Positions 34,809-43,349 of a stretch of 64,000 nucleotides of DNA are shown here, piece after piece (positions within the stretch are counted from its first letter, which is position 1; the number at the start of each line of letters is the position of its first letter). The DNA lies in contig CAKTTB010000008.1 of assembly GCA_934613505.1 (NCBI GenBank), positions 33,099-97,098 on the forward strand. Direction: 5' to 3'. The notes below the pieces were generated by a model. That model saw only the letters and a list, made by a program, of their open reading frames with translations. It ran no database searches and was not told where the DNA came from. Position numbers and translations under genes: made by a program. The DNA is from an uncultured Oscillospiraceae bacterium (GTDB taxonomy: Bacteria > Bacillota > Clostridia > Oscillospirales > Oscillospiraceae).

Positions 34809-36622
34809 AGCACGACGAAACGAAAAAAGGCCTGCCCTTCTTCGGTATTCCGAAGCTGGTCCCGTACCTCAAGCCCTACCGGATGCTGTTTTTCTGGATG
34901 ATCCTGATGGGTGCGATCGGCAGCGGCATGGACGTTGTCATTCCGCTCTTCCAGCAGCACGCCATCGACCATTTCATCGCGGACCGCACGATGGACGGCA
35001 TCGGCGGCTTCCTCGCCCTGTATATTCTGGTCATGATCATCCAGACGGCCACGAACTACATATCTGCCTACGGTGCGTGCAAGGTGGAGCTTTATATCGG
35101 CCGCGATCTCAAGCGCGAGGCATTCAACCACCTGCAGACACTCTCGTTCTCCTACTTTAACCAGAACAGCGTGGGCTATGTGCATGCGCGCGTCATGTCC
35201 GATACCGACCGCATCGCAGGCACGCTGGCCTGGGGCCTGATGGAGGGCGTGTGGTATATCGCGTATCTCCTGCTGGCTGTCATCATGATGTTCGTGCTCA
35301 ATTGGAAGCTTGCGCTGTGCGTCATGGTCATCGTGCCGGTGCTGGTCGTTTCCGGCGCGTATTTCCAGAAAAAGCTCGTCTTCTTTCACCGCAAGGTGCG
35401 CGAGCAGAACTCGAAGATCACCGGCGCCTTCAACGAGGGCATCACCGGCGCGAAGACGACAAAAACGCTGGTCATCGAGGACAAGGTCGAGCAAGAATTT
35501 GATGGCCTGACCGGTGAAATGAAGCGCCTGAGCGTGCGCGCCATGCACTTCCGCAGCGTCTTCATGTCCACGACGGCCTTCGCTGCGTCCATCGCGCTGG
35601 CAATCGTCCTCTGGCGCGGCGGCATCATCACAAGAGACGGCGTCATCCTCATCGGTACGCTTTCCGTGTTCATGAACTACGCGCAGGGCATGATGGAGCC
35701 GGTGCAGTGGCTCGTACAGGTCATTTCCTCGCTCGTCAACGTGCAGGTCAACGTCGAGCGCTTCACAAAGCTCATGGAGACCGAATCCGACGTGCGCGAC
35801 ACGCCGGAGGTTACAGAGAAGTACGGCGACGTGTTCCACCCGAAAAAGGAAAACTGGGAGCCGCTGTATGGCGATATTGAATTTCAGGACGTCACCTTCC
35901 GCTATCCGGACGGCAGTGAGAACGTGCTGGAGCATTTTGATCTCAAGGTGCCGCAGGGGACGAACGTCGCCATCGTCGGTGAGACCGGCGCGGGCAAATC
36001 AACGCTCGTCAATCTTGTCTGCCGCTTCTTTGAGCCGACCGAGGGCCGCGTCCTGATCGACGGCCGCGACGCGCGCGAGCGCAGCCAGCTGTGGCTGCAC
36101 TCGAACATCGGCTACGTGCTGCAGACGCCGCATCTGTTCTCCGGCACAGTCCTGGAAAACCTGCTCTATGGCAGGCCGGACGCCACCATGGCCGAGATCG
36201 AAGCTGCGGTCAAAGCCGTTTCTGCCGACCAGATCATTGCCCGCCTGCCGGACGGCTACAACTCCGATATTGGCGAGGGCGGCAATACGCTCTCCACGGG
36301 CGAAAAGCAGCTGCTGTCCTTCGCCCGCGCGCTCCTGGCCGACCCTCGTATTTTTGTCCTCGACGAGGCGACCAGCTCGGTCGACACTGTGACGGAGCGG
36401 CTCATCCAGAACGCCATCGAAAAGGTCATGGCCGGCCGCACCTCGTTCATCATCGCCCACCGCCTGTCGACCATCCGCCGCGCGGATGTGATCCTCGTCG
36501 TCCACGACGGCAAGATCGTCGAAAGCGGCACGCACCGCTCCCTCATGGCTGCCAAGGACGCCTATTACCAGCTCTACACACGCCAGTACCGCGAGGAGCA
36601 GACGAAGACAATCATGGAATAA
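34805..36622 (+). CDS. ABC exporter half-transporter, catalytic subunit
   Basis: This 605-aa partner has a membrane domain (about 20-320), Walker A GETGAGKST, and Walker B FVLDEATSSVD with the catalytic Glu. Its signature is LSTGEKQ rather than LSGGQ. A degenerate signature here combined with the degenerate Walker B of the first subunit leaves one active and one inactive ATP site, as in known heterodimeric multidrug exporters. Substrate unknown. Confidence 0.9.
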   Translation: MKHDETKKGLPFFGIPKLVPYLKPYRMLFFWMILMGAIGSGMDVVIPLFQQHAIDHFIADRTMDGIGGFLALYILVMIIQTATNYISAYGACKVELYIGRDLKREAFNHLQTLSFSYFNQNSVGYVHARVMSDTDRIAGTLAWGLMEGVWYIAYLLLAVIMMFVLNWKLALCVMVIVPVLVVSGAYFQKKLVFFHRKVREQNSKITGAFNEGITGAKTTKTLVIEDKVEQEFDGLTGEMKRLSVRAMHFRSVFMSTTAFAASIALAIVLWRGGIITRDGVILIGTLSVFMNYAQGMMEPVQWLVQVISSLVNVQVNVERFTKLMETESDVRDTPEVTEKYGDVFHPKKENWEPLYGDIEFQDVTFRYPDGSENVLEHFDLKVPQGTNVAIVGETGAGKSTLVNLVCRFFEPTEGRVLIDGRDARERSQLWLHSNIGYVLQTPHLFSGTVLENLLYGRPDATMAEIEAAVKAVSADQIIARLPDGYNSDIGEGGNTLSTGEKQLLSFARALLADPRIFVLDEATSSVDTVTERLIQNAIEKVMAGRTSFIIAHRLSTIRRADVILVVHDGKIVESGTHRSLMAAKDAYYQLYTRQYREEQTKTIME

Positions 36623-36736
36623 GCGGTTTGGAAGGAAAAACGGCTTATTAGAAGGTGCCATCGGACCTTGCAGAATGGTACGTATTTCATGCTGCTTTAG
36701 GGTGTATCTGAAAACTCAGACCTCATGATAAACAGA

Positions 36737-36767
36737 CCGGGCTGCGGAAGTTCCGCAGCCCGGGTTT
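36737..36767. terminator. Bidirectional terminator
   Basis: CCGGGCTGCGGAA / TTCCGCAGCCCGG followed by GTTTT. It lies between the ABC exporter and the convergent desulfidase gene. Confidence 0.8.
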
Positions 36768-36778
36768 TCTGTATTTCC

Positions 36779-38056
36779 TTATGGCTCCATCATCAGCCGG
36801 ATGATCTGCCGGTCGGTGTCGGCCATGCCGTTGTGGGCGAGGGAGCCGACGGCTTCAATCGTATGCTCAATGCCGGATTTGACGATACCGTCGCCGGCGT
36901 AGAACTGGTTCCCGCAGCGGTACATATGGTAGCCGAGCAGGCCCGCGTCCACGCTGGTCGCGATCTTGGCCGCGCACGAGGGCTTCGCGCCGTCGCAGAT
37001 AATGCCGGAGGTGATGGCCATGGCGTTGACGAGCGTATGCTTGATCTGCTCATACCCGCCGCCATAGAGATACGTAATGCCTGCGCCTGCCCCACAGCCG
37101 GCCGAGACCGCGCCGCAATAGGCCGACAGCGTGCCGATGTGCGCTTTGATGTGGATGGTGCTGAGGTTCGAGACGGCCATGGCGCGGTAGAGCTTCTCCC
37201 GGCTGACGCCCAGCTCCTGCGCATAGACGATGACCGGCACGGATGCCGTGATGCCCTGATTGCCGGAGCCGGAATTGATGATGACCGGAAGCTCGCACCC
37301 GGACATGCGTGCGTCGCTCGCCGCGGCGGCCATATAGCGCGCGCGGTTCTGCACGGTCTCGCCGTAGGCCTCGCGCAGCGTTTTGCCGACGTTTGCGCCG
37401 TAGGAGCCATTCAGACCCGCTTCGGCGATAGCCATGTTGTACGAGATCTGCCGTTCAAAGATCTCCTGCACATCCTCCGGACAGAGCGTTTCGGCAAAGT
37501 CCACGATGCGCTCGACGGTCAGGACGCTGCGGTCGGTGCGGCGCTCCGAAACGGTCTCGCTGCACGGCCGGTCGATGATGCGCGTCGTGCCGTGGAGCAG
37601 CTGCACGAGGTTCGTGTGATTGCCGACGATGCGCGCGGCGGCATGATCGCCGTCCATATAGACGGTAATGCGGATATCAAAGATGAAGGGGGAATCAATG
37701 GGCCGGATATCAAATTCGGCGGTCTTGAGGTACGCGCGCATCTCTTCGATCTGCGCGTCCGTGACCTCGCTCAGAACCTCCAGCGCCTTGTCCTCGCGAC
37801 CGGCGACGATGCCCGCGGCCGCCGCCGCGGCAATGCCGTGCATGGAGCCTGTGTGCGGCACGACGACGCTTTTGACGTTCTTGATGATATTTCCGCTGAC
37901 CTCGATCTTCACCCGCGAGGGACGCACACCGAGCACCGCACGCGCCTGCGCCGCCGCATAGGCGATGGCGATCGGCTCTGTGCAGCCCATGGCGGGGACC
38001 AGCTCCTCGCGCAGGATGTCCAGAAAGCTCTGATATAATTCGGATGTACGTTCCAT
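36779..38056 (-). CDS. L-cysteine desulfidase / L-serine dehydratase-like enzyme (CyuA/YhaM, UPF0597 family)
   Basis: This 425-aa protein is of the CyuA (YhaM) family, Fe-S enzymes that split L-cysteine into pyruvate, ammonia and sulfide. Conserved cysteine sites are visible in GCTEPIAIAYAAAQ (near residue 25), YCGAVSAGCGAGAG (about 310-323) and CDGAKPSCAAK (about 354-364). The INSGSGNQG motif (about 274-282) is also typical. The chosen ATG has GGAGG seven bases upstream; an ATG two codons earlier would be too close to it. It overlaps no gene but follows the NifX-like gene by 2 bp, suggesting an operon linking cysteine breakdown with Fe-S handling. Confidence 0.85.
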   Translation of the reverse strand: MERTSELYQSFLDILREELVPAMGCTEPIAIAYAAAQARAVLGVRPSRVKIEVSGNIIKNVKSVVVPHTGSMHGIAAAAAAGIVAGREDKALEVLSEVTDAQIEEMRAYLKTAEFDIRPIDSPFIFDIRITVYMDGDHAAARIVGNHTNLVQLLHGTTRIIDRPCSETVSERRTDRSVLTVERIVDFAETLCPEDVQEIFERQISYNMAIAEAGLNGSYGANVGKTLREAYGETVQNRARYMAAAASDARMSGCELPVIINSGSGNQGITASVPVIVYAQELGVSREKLYRAMAVSNLSTIHIKAHIGTLSAYCGAVSAGCGAGAGITYLYGGGYEQIKHTLVNAMAITSGIICDGAKPSCAAKIATSVDAGLLGYHMYRCGNQFYAGDGIVKSGIEHTIEAVGSLAHNGMADTDRQIIRLMMEP

Positions 38057-38058
38057 GC

Positions 38059-38466
38059 TCATTCCTCCGTTTTTTCGTGATAGCAGGCAGCCGAGCAGGT
38101 GTGGCTGCCGCAGAGCCTGGCGGTGTCGCCTGTGTGGTGCTGGCAGCAATAGTCCGGCTGATAGCTGAGCGCACCGGCCAGCAGTGCCTGCACGGCTTCG
38201 TCCGCGCGGCCGGTGACCCCGGCATAAAGCCCAATCCCGGCCTCGGTCAGCGCCATCCGCGCGCCGCCGCCAAGTCCGCCGCAGATCACGGCGTCAACGG
38301 CATACGCCTTCAGAAATCCGGCCAGCGCGCCGTGGCCGCTGCCCAACGTATCGACGATCGCGGAGGAGACCACCCGCCCGTCTGTAATATCATAGAGCTT
38401 GAACTGGGACGTCCGGCCAAAATGGCCGAAGACCTCCCCATGGTCGTAGGGAACTGCAAGCCGCAT
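38059..38466 (-). CDS. NifX/NifB-type iron-molybdenum cofactor-binding domain protein
   Basis: This 135-aa protein has the dinitrogenase FeMo-cofactor family fold (MRLAVPYDHGEVFGHFGR; GGLGGGARMALTEAGIGLY). It has an extra Cys/His-rich tail (CCQHHTGDTARLCGSHTCSA) likely to bind metal. Orphan NifX-like proteins in anaerobes are thought to carry metal or Fe-S clusters. AGGAGG lies 7 nt before the ATG. It is upstream of and adjacent to the desulfidase gene, hinting at cluster delivery. No nitrogenase genes are present. Confidence 0.82.
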   Translation of the reverse strand: MRLAVPYDHGEVFGHFGRTSQFKLYDITDGRVVSSAIVDTLGSGHGALAGFLKAYAVDAVICGGLGGGARMALTEAGIGLYAGVTGRADEAVQALLAGALSYQPDYCCQHHTGDTARLCGSHTCSAACYHEKTEE

Positions 38467-38485
38467 AAAGAAGCCTCCTGTTCTG

Positions 38486-38548
38486 CATATTGTGCAATAT
38501 GACAATAATAATCCAACTCCATTATATCATATTTGTTGTGTTTGTAAA
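38486..38548 (-). promoter_or_regulatory. Promoter and palindromic operator of the nifX-like/desulfidase operon
   Basis: On the minus strand, TTTACA (38543-38548), 16 bp, TATAAT (38521-38526). Downstream, the palindrome CATATTG-TG-CAATATG (38486-38501) overlaps the early transcript. Its core ATATTGCACA also occurs at the M20 promoter near 2410. Confidence 0.6.
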
Positions 38549-38555
38549 GAACAGA

Positions 38556-38587
38556 AAAGCTGCCGCTCTGTGCAGAGCGGCAGCTTT
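38556..38587 (-). terminator. Intrinsic terminator after the ABC-2 permease gene
   Basis: 15-bp stem AAAGCTGCCGCTCTG / CAGAGCGGCAGCTTT followed on the minus strand by TTCTG. Confidence 0.8.
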
Positions 38588-38598
38588 CGGATATTCGG

Positions 38599-39242
38599 TT
38601 ACAGATCGACGGCTTCGAACCGCTTGCAGGACGTGCGGTAAGCCAGCCGCGTCTCGAGCGCGTATACTGCCATGCCGCCAAAGAGCACCGGCAGCTGCCG
38701 GACAAGATCGGCGGGCGCATAGCTCTCACAGACGGTCTTCATATACGGCACAATGTGGTCGAGCGCCTCGAGCAGCACGATGGCGAAGAACAGCACGATG
38801 CTCGACACGACGAAGGGCTTGCCGAGATCATACCCGTTTTTATAGTGCATCGGCAGAAATACAAGGTCAAACAGCCCCATCAGCACAAAACCAAAGCCGA
38901 GGAAGGCCAGATTCGCCTCGATGCCGACCGGATTGTTGATCTCCGCGTAGCTCCTGCGGATGAGCATGAACGGGATGCACACCGCGATCTGCAGCAGCTG
39001 CAGCGTAATGATCGTGGAGAAGCGCGCCTTGACAAGATCGCGCTTCGTGACCGGCAGCAGCGCCATGTAATATACGTCGCGGTTTTCCCGCGCGGCCTGC
39101 AGCATGAGGAAAATACCGAGGGCGTTATAGAAAAACGTTACGTAATACGGATAGCTCGGCACGAGCACCAGCCCGCTCAGCAGCAGAAACAGCAGCGGCA
39201 CCGGCGTGACGGTCAGCTTCCATTCTTTTTTTATTAACAGCT

Positions 39243-39246
<4 letters not shown>
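38599..39246 (-). CDS. ABC-2 type transporter permease subunit
   Basis: This 215-aa membrane protein has about six hydrophobic segments, opening MKLLIKKEWKLTVTPVPLLF. It overlaps the end of the ABC ATPase gene (ATG at 39246, ATPase stop at 39243). An in-frame upstream start would lie deep inside the ATPase gene and was rejected. With the ATPase it forms a small exporter of the type often governing drug or peptide resistance. Confidence 0.8.
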
Positions 39247-40074
<828 letters not shown>

Positions 40075-40094
<20 letters not shown>

Positions 40095-40314
40095 CGTCTT
40101 CCGCCTCCTTTGCCAGCCGGAACAGCGAATCCGGAACGTTCAGATCGTCCATGCCGACGAGCGCGATGCCGCGCTTTTTGTCGGCCATCAGCAGCAGCTG
40201 ATCGCCCGGCTGAATGTCAAACAGCTCGCGCGCGCCTTTGGGGATGACGATCTGCCCCTTTTCGCCGACCTTGACCAGACTGATGAATTTCCCCTTCGGG
40301 AACTGCATCGCCAT
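40075..40314 (-). CDS. AbrB/SpoVT-AbrB family transcriptional regulator
   Basis: This 79-aa swapped-hairpin DNA-binding protein has the core KVGEKGQIVIPKGARELFDI followed by QPGDQLLLMADKKRGIALV. It occupies the place where a GntR repressor (YtrA) normally precedes this kind of ABC operon. A large inverted repeat overlapping its promoter is probably its autoregulatory site. AGGAGGAGAT lies just upstream of the start. Confidence 0.88.
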
Positions 40315-40334
40315 AAGATCTCCTCCTGATATAA

Positions 40335-40370
40335 GTTATACTCGGTATGACTTTTCATACCAAGTATAAC
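40335..40370 (-). promoter_or_regulatory. Operator dyad containing the abrB-ABC promoter
   Basis: Arms GTTATACTCGGTATGA (40335-40350) and TCATACCAAGTATAAC (40355-40370) match at 15 of 16 positions across a CTTT spacer. On the minus strand the dyad contains TTGGTA, 17 bp, TATAAC, so a bound repressor would block the promoter. Confidence 0.75.
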
Positions 40371-40393
40371 ACGGAAGTAGAAAAATGCAAGGA

Positions 40394-41752
40394 TTATTTC
40401 CGCAGCAGCTGGTCGGCCCGCAGAATGACGATGACAGAAGCGATAAACGTGATGATATCCGCCGCCGGCATGGAATAGAGCACACCCATCAGTCCGAACG
40501 CCTTCGGCAGAAGAGTCACGAGCGGCACGGCCAGCAGGACCTCGCGGAAAAAGGACAGCCCCGCCGACTCCACCGGCCGCCCCAGCGCCTGCATGAAGAT
40601 GAACGCCGCCTTGTTGACCGTCGCCAGCGGCAGCATGCACAGGTACACGCGGAAGGTCAGCACGGCAAACTCATTATAAAGCGCCGATTCCGCACCGAAC
40701 AGCCCGATGAGCTGCCGCGGGAACAGTTGCGTGACCAGCAGTGCGAGCACGCCGAGCGCGAATTCCGCCCCCATCAGCCGCCACAGGATCCCGCGGCAGC
40801 GGCCGTATTGCTCCGCGCCGTAGTTGTAGCCCACAATGGGGATGCAGCCCGCGGACATGCCGATGGTGATGGAAATGATGATCTGAAAGACCTTCATGAC
40901 GATGCCGAGGACCGTCAGCGGGATATCCGCGCCGTATTTGCTGCCCGCGCCGTACTGCACCAGCATGTTGTTGGTCGCCGCCATGGCGATGACGAGTGAG
41001 ATCTGCGCCAGAAAGCTGCACAGGCCGAGCGGCAGATAGGCCGCAAGGATCTTCCCGCGGAGCTTAAAATCATCTTTTCCCAGCCGCAGCGCCCTGGTAT
41101 GGCAGAGATACCATACGCCCATCGCGGCCGTGATGATCTGCCCGACCACCGTGGCGGCGGCCGCACCCATCACGCCCCAGTGCAGCACAAAGATCGCAAT
41201 CGGGTCGAGGATGCAGTTGGCGATCGCACCGGCCAGCATCGAGAGCATGGCAAACTGCGGACTGCCGTCCGAGCGGATGATAGGGTTGATTGCCTGCCCG
41301 AAGACATAGATCGGAATGCCGATCGTGATATAGGTGAAATACTCCTTTGCGTAGGCAAAGTTCGCCTCCGTCGCGCCGAACATGCCAAGGATCGGCGTTT
41401 GGAACACGCCGTAGAGCACCGCGACCACGACGCCGACCAGCACGCTCAGCGTCACTGCGCTCCCGACAGCACGGTTGGCGTTTTCCGCCTGCCCCTTGCC
41501 AAAGCAGATCGAGACATAGCTGCACGCGCCGTCGCCGATCATCACAGCCAGCCCCAGCGCCAGCACCGTCAGCGGGAACACGACGTTCGTCGCGCCGTTG
41601 CCCAGATACCCGACGCCCCAGCCGATAAAGATCTGGTCGACAATATTATACAGCGCACCCACCAGCAGTGAGATCGTACACGGCAGCGCGAATTTCACCA
41701 TGAGCTTCCCGAGCGGGGCGGTACCCAGCACGGCATTTTGTTTTTCTTCCAT
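40394..41752 (-). CDS. MATE family efflux transporter, MepA-like (4 of 4)
   Basis: This 452-aa, 12-helix exporter opens LGTAPLGKLMVKFALPCTIS, with NIVDQIFIGWGVGYLGNGAT (about 37-56), close to MepA-type MATE pumps. GGGAGG precedes the ATG on the minus strand. Between promoter and gene lies a complete terminator hairpin, so expression is probably controlled by antitermination. Substrate unknown. Confidence 0.88.
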   Translation of the reverse strand: MEEKQNAVLGTAPLGKLMVKFALPCTISLLVGALYNIVDQIFIGWGVGYLGNGATNVVFPLTVLALGLAVMIGDGACSYVSICFGKGQAENANRAVGSAVTLSVLVGVVVAVLYGVFQTPILGMFGATEANFAYAKEYFTYITIGIPIYVFGQAINPIIRSDGSPQFAMLSMLAGAIANCILDPIAIFVLHWGVMGAAAATVVGQIITAAMGVWYLCHTRALRLGKDDFKLRGKILAAYLPLGLCSFLAQISLVIAMAATNNMLVQYGAGSKYGADIPLTVLGIVMKVFQIIISITIGMSAGCIPIVGYNYGAEQYGRCRGILWRLMGAEFALGVLALLVTQLFPRQLIGLFGAESALYNEFAVLTFRVYLCMLPLATVNKAAFIFMQALGRPVESAGLSFFREVLLAVPLVTLLPKAFGLMGVLYSMPAADIITFIASVIVILRADQLLRK

Positions 41753-41776
41753 AAAAACCTCCCAAAAATAAAAAAA

Positions 41777-41853
41777 TTGCGTAAGTCCGTTTGGACTTAC
41801 GCAAAGCTGCTACACAACGCCTGCATTATAGCATGTCCCGGCAGAAAATGCAA
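41777..41853 (-). promoter_or_regulatory. MATE gene 4 promoter and leader terminator
   Basis: On the minus strand, TTGCAT (41848-41853), 17 bp and TATAAT (41825-41830) start a transcript. It runs at once into a perfect 12-bp hairpin TTGCGTAAGTCC / GGACTTACGCAA (41777-41804) followed by TTTTTTTATTTTT. The ribosome binding site lies right after the T run. This is an attenuator layout. Confidence 0.65.
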
Positions 41854-41874
41854 AGGGGTTTTTTACACGGGAAC

Positions 41875-41903
41875 TTGCAGGAAATTTCTGCGTCTGATAT
41901 ACT
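41875..41903 (+). promoter_or_regulatory. Promoter of the DUF2500 gene
   Basis: TTGCAG (41875-41880), 17 bp, TATACT (41898-41903). Confidence 0.65.
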
Positions 41904-41933
41904 GTAGACACAAACAGAAAGAGAGGGCCAGCT

Positions 41934-42299
41934 ATGTTCGGCTTCGGATTTTTTGACTCGGTGTTTCCCGTGATCTTTACGGTCATGTTCGTTCTGATTC
42001 TCGGCGTGTTCATCGTGACCCTCGTCCGCGGCGTCGGTCAGTGGCACAAGAACAACAATTCCCCGCGCCTGACCGTCCCGGCGACCGTCGTCTCCAAGCG
42101 GATGGAGGTGTCGCATCACCACAATTCAGAATCCCACATGACCAACTCCTCCACGTGGTACTATGCGACGTTTCAGGTTGAAAGCGGCGACCGCATGGAG
42201 TTGACGGTCTCCGGCAGCGACTACGGTTATCTCGTCGAGGGCGACCACGGCAGATTGACATTCCAGGGAACAAGATTCCTTGGCTTTGAACGCGGGTGA
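41934..42299 (+). CDS. DUF2500 domain-containing membrane protein
   Basis: This 121-aa protein has one N-terminal membrane helix (about 8-33) and a compact beta domain (PATVVSKRMEV ... STWYYATFQVESGDRMEL ... GDHGRLTFQGTRFLGFER). The final TFQGTRFLGF is the DUF2500 signature. Function of the family is unknown. AAAGAGAGGG precedes the ATG. Confidence 0.85.
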   Translation: MFGFGFFDSVFPVIFTVMFVLILGVFIVTLVRGVGQWHKNNNSPRLTVPATVVSKRMEVSHHHNSESHMTNSSTWYYATFQVESGDRMELTVSGSDYGYLVEGDHGRLTFQGTRFLGFERG

Positions 42300-42314
42300 T
42301 TTTGTTCATACCGA

Positions 42315-42352
42315 AGGCTCCCGTCCTTTCCGAAAGGAGAGGGCGGGCTTTT
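42315..42352 (+). terminator. Terminator after the DUF2500 gene
   Basis: Imperfect stem around CCTTTCCGAAAGG with outer pairing CCCG/CGGG, followed by CTTTTC. Confidence 0.6.
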
Positions 42353-42668
42353 CTGTGTCAGAGGGAGACTGGCAAAAGGCTGATGCTCTTCTACAAATCA
42401 GCGAGTGCCGACCTACTTTTTCTTTTGCTTCTCCAAAAGAAAAAGCAGCGCGTCAGAAATGACCACGACGGAACGAGCCGCCGCGAGCGACGTCTCTTAT
42501 CCTCTGTGCTCATTTCTTCCTTTCCAAACCGCAAACGCTTCGCTGGTTTACGGTTCAGTTACAGGTAAGTATCGTTTCTTAAGAAATATTTATTGTTTTT
42601 CGATAATTTTTCATTGACAAACGATCTGCACTGTGGTATCCTGCAGCTACAGAAAGGATGTGCGGAAT
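42353..42668. repeat. Non-coding stretch with a REP-like hairpin
   Basis: No gene is seen. An inverted repeat CTTTTTCTTTTG / CAAAAGAAAAAG (about 42414-42443) resembles a hairpin often scattered in Ruminococcaceae/Oscillospiraceae genomes. The DUF2975 promoter probably lies near 42613-42640 (TTGACA at 42613). Confidence 0.4.
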
Positions 42669-43118
42669 ATGAACTGGTCCAAAAACAGCTCGATCGAGCT
42701 TTCAAGAGCTTGTGTGATCTTATTTATGATCCTTCTGGCCGCCCTCGATATCGGCTGCTATTGGGCGGTCGGGTGGTTTGTCCGGCTGCGGCTGATGAAC
42801 CGGGATTCTGTTTTTCTGATGATGGCCACGATCTATCTTTGCAGCGGCTTCGGCTGGGTGCTGCTTGTGCGGCTGTGGCAGCTGCTGCAGAATATCCGCG
42901 CGCAGCTCGTCTTTGACATGCGCAATGTGCGCCTGCTGCGGCAGGTCAGCTGGTGCTGCGTCGGCGCGGGCGCGGTGTGCCTGGTCAGCTGCCTGTATTA
43001 TCTGCCGTTTATCGCGGTCGCCATCGCGGCGGGCTTCATGGCGCTCATCGTGCGCATCGTCAAGAACATTTTCCAGCAGGCCATCGACATGAAATCCGAG
43101 CTGGATCTTACGATCTAG
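42669..43118 (+). CDS. DUF2975-like membrane protein
   Basis: This 149-aa protein has four hydrophobic segments (about 15-35, 48-68, 88-110 and 112-132). Overall layout and pairing with a small XRE regulator just downstream are typical of DUF2975 proteins. Start MNWSKNSS follows AAAGGATG. Function of the family is unknown. Confidence 0.75.
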   Translation: MNWSKNSSIELSRACVILFMILLAALDIGCYWAVGWFVRLRLMNRDSVFLMMATIYLCSGFGWVLLVRLWQLLQNIRAQLVFDMRNVRLLRQVSWCCVGAGAVCLVSCLYYLPFIAVAIAAGFMALIVRIVKNIFQQAIDMKSELDLTI

Positions 43119-43128
43119 GGGGTGCGGC

Positions 43129-43335
43129 ATGGAAATTCTCGTGAATCTGGATGTCATGATGGCAAAGCGCAAAATTTCCGCGGGCGAGCTGGCCGAGCGC
43201 ATCGGCATCACGCCCGCGAACCTCTCCATTCTCAAAAACAACAAGGCCAAGGCCATCCGTTTCTCCACGCTCATGGCCCTGTGCCATGAGCTCCGCTGCC
43301 AGCCGGGCGACCTGCTGGAGTTTGTCGACGACTGA
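43129..43335 (+). CDS. Small XRE family regulator (YozG-like)
   Basis: This 68-aa single-domain Cro/C1-type helix-turn-helix protein (MAKRKISAGELAERIGITPA, then NLSILKNNKAKAIRFSTL) ends CQPGDLLEFV, typical of the YozG group. It lies 10 bp after the DUF2975 gene and 14 bp before the DUF4173 gene, so all three probably form one operon. Confidence 0.85.
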   Translation: MEILVNLDVMMAKRKISAGELAERIGITPANLSILKNNKAKAIRFSTLMALCHELRCQPGDLLEFVDD

Positions 43336-43349
43336 AAGGAGGTTTTTCG

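Noticed and set aside
33006..36622. Inactive ABC exporter because of the missing catalytic Glu in the first subunit
   Set aside because: One degenerate site is the normal state of heterodimeric exporters, and the second subunit keeps its catalytic Glu.
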